From Flammeovirga pacifica (GTDB lineage Bacteria; Bacteroidota; Bacteroidia; Cytophagales; Flammeovirgaceae): 64,000 nt of DNA. The stretch's first letter is position 1. Every line of letters begins with the position of its first letter. The stretch covers positions 1,295,881 through 1,359,880 of the forward strand of contig NZ_JRYR02000001.1 in NCBI RefSeq assembly GCF_000807855.2, in the 5' to 3' direction. Position numbers and translations under genes: made by a program. Below, one piece after another: positions 58,500-64,000 of this stretch. The notes below the pieces were generated by a model that searched no databases, was not told the origin of the DNA, and saw nothing but the letters and a program-made list of their open reading frames with translations.

Positions 58500-59418
58500 T
58501 TTTATTAATTAGTTCGTTAGTGGTTAGACTCAAGACCAGTAAAACACAAACTGATAAAGTACCGAAAATTACAGCAATCCATCTACTTGTAGACATCCAC
58601 CAATCTTTGTTTGATTGTGCCATTCTGTACATTTTCTCAGACAGTTCAATAATAGCTTCTGTATTTTGCTGTAAGGTTAATGTAAGCCCTACATCCCCTC
58701 TAAAACCAATCCTATCATCTACCTGTACGATACGTAATAAAATGGAGTTATATCGTCTTAAATGGTTTAATATATTATGCTTTCTGCTATCTGGCATTTC
58801 TATCACCTTTACTTCTTTTTGTAGGCGATGATTGATCTCTCTAATCTTATAAAAATCAGAGGTATCGGCACTTAATAAATAGCTTTTCTCTAATAATCTC
58901 ATTTCTTCCAATAAAACGTTATTCACATAGGGATCTTCCTGTAATGCTTTAGTTCTTTTTTGTAAATCACCTATCATTCCAGACGTCTGAGAACCTCTAT
59001 ACTTTAACTGGGTAACAATTTTAGAGAATGTCTTTCTATGTTTACTTAATAAATCACTGAATTGCTGTAAATCGTCTTCATAAGCTACTTTCCAAGAATC
59101 ATTAGATTTCATCACATCATTTACATAGGCTTCCAATTTCTTATCCATTCTATGGTATTCATTCATAATTGGAGTAGCCTGACGAGAGCGATGAAATTCC
59201 TCATAATGAGCTTCATAAGACAAGAATTCTTGAGCTGCTAATGTCATAGTCATTGTTTCCTGTCTAAGATCAATCACTTTTTCTACGATTACATCTTGGT
59301 CTTCGATTTGTCTAAAAGCGGAAAAATTAGACACAGCTATCACAAAACATGCAAAAAAGTAGCCGTAAAACCACTTTACAATTTGTCTCCATTTATATGA
59401 TACTGTCCTTTTTTTCAC
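58492..59418 (-). CDS. Two-helix sensor-like membrane protein without output domain
   Basis: An N-terminal membrane helix (about residues 13-32), a long periplasmic helical region of about 240 residues, and a second membrane helix (about 282-300) form the layout of a CHASE3/four-helix sensor as in chemoreceptors and sensor kinases. The protein stops only about 8 residues after helix 2 (NELINKIR), with no HAMP, kinase, cyclase or signalling domain. It could work with a separate partner or be a truncated receptor. It overlaps the transporter gene by 8 bases. Confidence 0.65.
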   Translation of the reverse strand: MKKRTVSYKWRQIVKWFYGYFFACFVIAVSNFSAFRQIEDQDVIVEKVIDLRQETMTMTLAAQEFLSYEAHYEEFHRSRQATPIMNEYHRMDKKLEAYVNDVMKSNDSWKVAYEDDLQQFSDLLSKHRKTFSKIVTQLKYRGSQTSGMIGDLQKRTKALQEDPYVNNVLLEEMRLLEKSYLLSADTSDFYKIREINHRLQKEVKVIEMPDSRKHNILNHLRRYNSILLRIVQVDDRIGFRGDVGLTLTLQQNTEAIIELSEKMYRMAQSNKDWWMSTSRWIAVIFGTLSVCVLLVLSLTTNELINKIR

Positions 59419-59590
59419 TTAAAAATAAAATTTCAATTGAATTTCTATTATCAAAATATACTTAAGTTGGATGAACAACTTTCAAAAATTAAAGCAATAA
59501 ATATTCCATATTACTTATTACTTATTTAAGACTTGACTTTGAATCAATTTAGACAAAAAATTATCTATTTCTAATTCCGATAACCACAAA

Positions 59591-59626
59591 AAAAATCACA
59601 GATTATAATTCATAACCTGTGATTTT
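59591..59626 (-). terminator. Terminator after the SPOR-like gene
   Basis: AATCACAG (59594-59601) pairs with CTGTGATT (59617-59624), with A-rich sequence on its left that gives the U-tract of the leftward transcript. Confidence 0.75.
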
Positions 59627-59654
59627 AAAGATCTATATAATGTTAGATTTGCTT

Positions 59655-60356
59655 TTAGTGTTGCACTAAAATTGCATTTCTTTCATTTTCGTTTCTACCA
59701 ATTTTCTTAAAGTTTTCCATATAAACTTTAGCTTGGTCTTCGTATTTTAGAGTTCCATAAACAACACTGTAAATTTGCTCTCCATTTTCCTGTGATACTT
59801 TTACATATGTTTTCCACATTTTATAATAAGCCTCAAATTGTTCTGCATATCCTTGTGCATCACATAAGCTTTTAGAAGAATACACTTGTACACCCCAACC
59901 ATGAGCCGTGATAGTGCTAGTTAAGTCTACAAAATAAGATCTATTATTTTGTAATTGACCTTGCTTACTAGAACAAGACGCACTGTTTTTAGGCATATTA
60001 TTACCATTTGCTACAGCACTTGAACTTGACTTAGAATTTTCTACAGCAGCAACTAATCCTTCATTCTCTGTTTCTAATTCATCAATTTCATCTTTAAGAT
60101 TGCTATTCTCTGCTTGTAATTTACTTACATCAGATTTTAAGCTTTCCATCTCATAAGATAATTGCTCATTCATGGCAGCTAAAGAATTTGTCTTTTTCTC
60201 TAAATCATCCTTACTACTTCTTAATTCTTGATTTTCAGAAGTAAGTTGAGCATTCATTTGTTTTAATTTCTTCTTGCTCTGTCCATAAGATGAAAATGAA
60301 ACAACAAAGGCAAATAAAAGAAATATGATAGGGAGATTCTTTCTAGTGGTTTTCAT
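59655..60356 (-). CDS. Secreted coiled-coil protein with SPOR-like domain
   Basis: A signal peptide (IIFLLFAFVVSFSSYGQ) precedes a coiled coil at about residues 30-108 with leucine heptads (LKQMNAQLTSENQEL, LKDEIDELETENEGL), a Ser/Asn linker, and a C-terminal domain (about 150-225: WGVQVYSSKSLCDAQGYAEQ, YSVVYGTLKYEDQAKVY) of the SPOR fold. SPOR domains bind denuded peptidoglycan in many bacteria; in Bacteroidota they are often attached to coiled coils. A cell-envelope role is inferred. Confidence 0.75.
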   Translation of the reverse strand: MKTTRKNLPIIFLLFAFVVSFSSYGQSKKKLKQMNAQLTSENQELRSSKDDLEKKTNSLAAMNEQLSYEMESLKSDVSKLQAENSNLKDEIDELETENEGLVAAVENSKSSSSAVANGNNMPKNSASCSSKQGQLQNNRSYFVDLTSTITAHGWGVQVYSSKSLCDAQGYAEQFEAYYKMWKTYVKVSQENGEQIYSVVYGTLKYEDQAKVYMENFKKIGRNENERNAILVQH

Positions 60357-60502
60357 TATTGATAAAAATTGATATTTAATTAATGAGTTACATTGTCAGC
60401 AAAGACAAACGATAACATGGAATTATGAAACCTGTCTATTATAAAGCTAATGATTAAAGATTAAATTACCATTAAAGATGACAATTAATTTATCATACAT
60501 AT

Positions 60503-60572
60503 AAAAAAATACTCACGTTAAGTAGTAAAATTAAACTATTTACAGTTTAAAATGTACTTTAAAGTGAGTATT
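60503..60572 (-). terminator. Complex terminator hairpin after pspA
   Basis: Three nested stems share one axis: AATACTCAC (60508-60516) with GTGAGTATT (60564-60572), then TTAAGTA with TACTTTAA, then TTAAACT with AGTTTAA. An A-run at 60503-60509 gives the U-tract in the leftward direction. The total hairpin is about 65 bases, unusually long for a terminator. Confidence 0.6.
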
Positions 60573-60605
60573 AATAAATGTATGACGAAGAATTATTAAA
60601 TAATA

Positions 60606-61406
60606 TTATTCATCCTTTTTTAATTGCTGCTTTAATTTATCCAATTCAGACAATTCTCCAGCATCAGTGTTATCTGCATTACCTTGTGTGGTATTTTGTT
60701 GAGAAGAGCCATCTCCTAGTCTCATTTTCTCTTTTAATTCTTCTAAAGCTAACGAAGAAGACCCACTACCTGGTCCTAATGCTTTGTTAATTTCATCATC
60801 AACAGTAACATTAGCATCTGCAATATCTCCATAAGATTCTGCTAAAGCTTCTTGTGCCTCAACTTTATCTTTCATTCTTTCCAACATTGCCATTGTACTA
60901 GAAGAATCAATTGACGCTAATTGCTTATTAATTTTAGAAGAAGCTTCACTTACTTTTGCTCTAGCTTTTAAAGTCTTCGCTTCATTTTCCCATTGCGAAA
61001 TTTGTGACTTTAATTTTTGAACATTTTGCTCCATCTTAGCTACTTGTGCATCATTGGTTTGTACCATTTTCTCATGAGAGGCAACTGACTGGGCAGCTTG
61101 TTCTTTTTTATTCAGAGCTTCAGTAGCCAAACGATCTGCTTCTGCTGGATCTATTTGACCTGCCTGCCCCTTTTGAAGTAACATAATGGCTTTTCTTTCC
61201 CAATCCTTTGACGCTTGCTTCTGTTGTTCGTATTCCTTACGTGTACGAATAGCAATGGCTTTCACTTGGGCTAAACCTTGTAAACTACTATCTAAATCTT
61301 TTTTTAAATCTCGGATACCTTGATCTGTCATTTTTATTGGATCCTCTAATTTATCCATTGCCGAGTTGGCTTCTGATGACATCCAACCAAATAATCTTTT
61401 AAACAT
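60606..61406 (-). CDS. pspA: PspA/IM30-family membrane-stress protein
   Basis: PspA proteins bind stressed inner membranes and form ESCRT-III-like assemblies. The protein is long-helical throughout: MFKRLFGWMSSEANSAMDKL as the amphipathic N-terminal helix, then DPIKMTDQGIRDLKKDLDSSL and coiled-coil regions to about residue 215. A flexible tail of about 50 residues with GSGSSS and an acidic end follows. It is 8 bases after the YbjN-like gene, forming a two-gene operon. Confidence 0.92.
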   Translation of the reverse strand: MFKRLFGWMSSEANSAMDKLEDPIKMTDQGIRDLKKDLDSSLQGLAQVKAIAIRTRKEYEQQKQASKDWERKAIMLLQKGQAGQIDPAEADRLATEALNKKEQAAQSVASHEKMVQTNDAQVAKMEQNVQKLKSQISQWENEAKTLKARAKVSEASSKINKQLASIDSSSTMAMLERMKDKVEAQEALAESYGDIADANVTVDDEINKALGPGSGSSSLALEELKEKMRLGDGSSQQNTTQGNADNTDAGELSELDKLKQQLKKDE

Positions 61407-61414
61407 ATTCTTTA

Positions 61415-61807
61415 TTAGTTTTGTGCGTAATCAAGTAATAAGGTATAATTCTCACTAATCACCAATTTCAAAGCGTTTAGTGTCCCTTCTAATTCATTTT
61501 CATCAAGATTTACTAATTCAAGAGTATCTCTGTAAAGTAATCTATTCCCTTCCTCATCAATGACAAAAGCACCGTGAACAAAGTTTCTATTTTTAATCAG
61601 AAGTTGTTTATAGAAATCAGGTTTCTCATCCTTTAGGTCAATTAAATGCATTTCTACAATTAGAATTGGATCTTCACAATCTACTACTACATTTAGTAAG
61701 CCCTCTTCTTCATCTGATATGATAAACAATTGCTCTTGCTCATCCTCACTGATAATATCATAGCCAAGATTTAGTAAGTAACCTTTAACTTTTTCGAAGT
61801 TATTCAT
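61415..61807 (-). CDS. YbjN-like protein upstream of pspA
   Basis: The 130-residue acidic, soluble protein has the pattern of YbjN or secretion-chaperone-like folds: FEKVKGYLLNLGYDIISEDE at the N terminus, a central LNVVVDCEDPILIVEMHL and LIKNRNFVHGAFVIDEEGN, then a long C-terminal helix. YbjN proteins are often linked to stress and motility control. Its tight spacing with pspA suggests it regulates or assists PspA. Confidence 0.7.
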   Translation of the reverse strand: MNNFEKVKGYLLNLGYDIISEDEQEQLFIISDEEEGLLNVVVDCEDPILIVEMHLIDLKDEKPDFYKQLLIKNRNFVHGAFVIDEEGNRLLYRDTLELVNLDENELEGTLNALKLVISENYTLLLDYAQN

Positions 61808-62022
61808 TTCGCGATTTTTAGTTAATTAATAATGTTTAATACGAATATAAAATAATTTTGATGCTATTTAGAATATACTATCAGTTTATTTTCAAATAAT
61901 CCATTCAACATCAACTTATTACAAATTATTAAAAAATGATAAAATTACATCATCATGTAGAATTTTTGATGATCATTTTCAATCATTAAAATCAATTCAA
62001 AAAATATTAAAAAAAGTGTAAC

Positions 62023-62030
62023 TATATTTG
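62023..62030 (+). promoter_or_regulatory. Predicted promoter of glycogen synthase, -7 box
   Basis: TATATTTG is an exact TAnnTTTG, 65 bases before the ATG at 62096. No clear -33 box is seen. Confidence 0.4.
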
Positions 62031-62095
62031 TTCAATCGGTTGAAATTAAGTTTTTTGCTTATTACAAACTAAATTATCAAAATACGCAACTATAT

Positions 62096-63916
62096 ATGCC
62101 AAAGAAAGTACATCTTAAAGAAACCCCACTGCTTATTGAAGGAGCTTGGGAAGTGTGTAACCAAGTTGGGGGTATCTATACTGTAATCAAGTCTAAAATC
62201 CTAAACGTATTACAACATATTGGCGATGACAATTATTGTCTTATTGGTCCTTATGTAAACAACAATATCTCTGCTGTTTTCGATCCAATTAGTGACGATG
62301 GAGATGATTTAGTCTCTAAAACTGTAAGATCACTTAGAAGTAAAGGATATGAAGTTCATTATGGCAGATGGTTAGTATCTGGTAGACCTAAAGTAGTTTT
62401 ATTTAAGCCTCAAAATGAAGCTTGGAAGCTAACTGATATCAAAAAATCGAATTGGGAATCTCATAACATTCCATCGTTTGATGGTGATGATCTTTTTGAT
62501 CAGACCATAATGTTGGCTTCTCAGATGACTGATTTCTTCCAAGAATTAGATGATTTAAATAATAATAAGCAAAGTGTTGTGGCTCATATGCACGAATGGA
62601 TGGCTGGTATTCCTATCCCTGAAATTCGTAGAAGGAACCTTAACATAAAAACTATTTTCACCACTCACGCTACGTTACTTGGTCGTTATTTGGCAATGAA
62701 CGACCCAGAATTCTATAAAAACTTAGAAAAAGGGACTTACAATTGGACAAAAGAGGCTGAACACTTTAATATTCTACCTCAGGTATCAATTGAGAGAGCT
62801 GCGGCACACGGTTCACATGTATTTAGTACTGTGAGTAGGCTTACTGCCGTAGAGTGTAAGTACTTATTGGGTAGAGAAATTGATTCGATAGTACCAAATG
62901 GTATCAATATAAATCGTTTTGAAGCTTTACACGAATCGCAAGTTTTGCATCAAAGATATAAAGAGAAGATTCACGAATTTGTCATGGGACACTTCTTCCA
63001 ATCTTATTCTTTTGATTTAAATAATACACTGTACTTCTTTACTTCAGGAAGATACGAATACAAAAACAAAGGCTTTGATCTAACTTTAGAAGCATTAGCC
63101 AGATTAAATCATAAATTAAGAGTGAACAACATTAATAAAACTGTTGTTACATTCTTCATCACTAAGCAAGATTATCATACAATTAACCCTATTGAGCTTG
63201 AATCTAGAGCTGTATTAGGTGAGATTAGAAAGATTTGTGATGCGATGGAAAAAAGTGTGGGTGAAAGGTTATTCTATGTCGCTTCTAAAGGTGATATGAT
63301 CGAAACGCCTACAATAGAAGAATTAATCCCTGAAAGTCTTCGTCTTCAACTAAGAAGAACGGTACAATCATGGAAAACTTCTAGGTTACCTTACATTACC
63401 ACTCACAACTTAAAAGATGATGCAAAAGATGACATTCTAAACTTTGCTCGTACTTCTGGTTTATTAAACTACGAGGGAGACAAAGTAAAATTAGTTTACC
63501 ATCCAGACTTTGTATCTTCTATGAATCCTCTTTTCGGTATTGATTATGATGAATTCGTAAGAGGATGTCACCTTGGGGTATTCCCATCGTATTACGAGCC
63601 GTGGGGTTACACACCAATGGAATGTGTAGCACGTGGTATCCCTGCTGTTACTTCTGATTTAGCCGGATTTGGTGATTTTGTCATCAACGACTTGAAACGT
63701 ACAAAAGTGGAAGGTATTGAAACAATACATAGAAAGCATAGTGATTATTCACATTCAGCTGAGGAGCTAGCTAATTTTATGTATGATTTTGTGACCATGG
63801 AAAGAAGAGATAGAATTGCTCAACGAAGTAGAGTTGAACAATCATCTTATCACTTTGATTGGAATGAATTATATGATTATTATATCAAAACTTACAACCT
63901 TGTAATGGAAAGATAA
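62096..63916 (+). CDS. Glycogen synthase, family GT3 (eukaryotic type)
   Basis: This enzyme extends alpha-1,4-glucan from a nucleotide sugar. It belongs to GT3, the family of animal and fungal glycogen synthases, not to GT5 (GlgA): EGAWEVCNQVGGIYTVIKSK at the N terminus, VVAHMHEWMAG, TTHATLLGRYLA, FSTVSRLTAVECKYLLGR, VPNGININRF, FTSGRYEYKNKGFDLTLEAL, and the catalytic-site PSYYEPWGYTPMECVARGIP with its Glu. Length 606 is somewhat below the eukaryotic 700, lacking the phosphorylated tails. GT3 members are known from several Bacteroidota and Deltaproteobacteria. Confidence 0.92.
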   Translation: MPKKVHLKETPLLIEGAWEVCNQVGGIYTVIKSKILNVLQHIGDDNYCLIGPYVNNNISAVFDPISDDGDDLVSKTVRSLRSKGYEVHYGRWLVSGRPKVVLFKPQNEAWKLTDIKKSNWESHNIPSFDGDDLFDQTIMLASQMTDFFQELDDLNNNKQSVVAHMHEWMAGIPIPEIRRRNLNIKTIFTTHATLLGRYLAMNDPEFYKNLEKGTYNWTKEAEHFNILPQVSIERAAAHGSHVFSTVSRLTAVECKYLLGREIDSIVPNGININRFEALHESQVLHQRYKEKIHEFVMGHFFQSYSFDLNNTLYFFTSGRYEYKNKGFDLTLEALARLNHKLRVNNINKTVVTFFITKQDYHTINPIELESRAVLGEIRKICDAMEKSVGERLFYVASKGDMIETPTIEELIPESLRLQLRRTVQSWKTSRLPYITTHNLKDDAKDDILNFARTSGLLNYEGDKVKLVYHPDFVSSMNPLFGIDYDEFVRGCHLGVFPSYYEPWGYTPMECVARGIPAVTSDLAGFGDFVINDLKRTKVEGIETIHRKHSDYSHSAEELANFMYDFVTMERRDRIAQRSRVEQSSYHFDWNELYDYYIKTYNLVMER

Positions 63917-63935
63917 TCAGTCTATTTTTTCACAA

Positions 63936-63976
63936 TAAAAAAGCCGAAGAAATTTAATTCCTTCGGCTTTTTTATT
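63936..63976. terminator. Terminator after glycogen synthase
   Basis: AAAGCCGAAG (63940-63949) pairs with CTTCGGCTTT (63961-63970), flanked by an A-run on the left and TTTTTTT on the right, so it can act in both directions. Confidence 0.92.
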
Positions 63977-64000
63977 CTTAATCATTCAGAATACTCCTTG

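Noticed and set aside
1-64000. tRNA, rRNA or CRISPR array
   Set aside because: Reading both strands showed no cloverleaf with a recognisable T-loop, no rRNA-like stretch and no regularly spaced direct repeats.

Overview
The window is AT-rich DNA from a Bacteroidota chromosome, most likely a marine member of the Cytophagales such as Flammeovirga or a relative. This placement is inferred from a type IX secretion C-terminal signal, Bacteroidota-style promoters (TAnnTTTG -7 boxes), families largely confined to the phylum (DUF5723, DUF6427-like, YwqK-type lipoproteins) and very AT-rich codon use. No rRNA, tRNA or CRISPR array was seen.

Positions 1-8050 are an accessory region. A 5'-truncated IS110-family transposase at the left edge is followed by about 7 kb of decaying RHS polymorphic-toxin modules, all reading leftward. 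At least seven small intact genes look like immunity proteins: lipoproteins, small membrane proteins and secreted proteins. Each starts at, or overlaps, the stop codon of a toxin C-terminal remnant. The toxin bodies survive only as broken signal-peptide and RHS-core fragments. A repeated two-hairpin element with compensatory base changes in its stems marks several module boundaries. The whole resembles an orphan immunity-gene array.

Positions 8250-26000 are mostly housekeeping: pflA, a cobalamin-binding-like protein and queA (leftward); pyrD; recQ; pyrE; an arginyl-transferase-like protein with a small partner; a BamA-like outer-membrane protein; and the 2-oxoglutarate dehydrogenase cluster sucA-GNAT-sucB-lpd.

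Positions 26100-44500 hold a GluR0-like ligand-gated potassium channel, yraN, and a 1937-residue secreted cellulase. The cellulase joins GH9, a CBM3-like module, PKD domains, two copies of an unrecognised module, GH48 and a T9SS signal. Then come acs with a transposase-derived zinc-ribbon/HTH protein, a DUF5723 protein, a nucleoside transporter, succinate-semialdehyde dehydrogenase, a lipoprotein subclass B1 metallo-beta-lactamase homologue and serC.

Positions 44500-64000 hold a family 9 glycosyltransferase, rbfA, membrane proteins, a DUF1338 dioxygenase-like enzyme, a UbiA prenyltransferase, polA, a solitary protein resembling a Type ISP methyltransferase/specificity subunit without its catalytic motifs, a HIRAN protein, a DMT transporter, a sensor without an output domain, a SPOR-like protein, a pspA operon and a family 3 glycogen synthase.

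The strongest candidates for new biology are the GH9/GH48 T9SS cellulase with its duplicated module, the RHS-derived immunity array with its covarying hairpin repeat, and the degenerate Type ISP-like protein.
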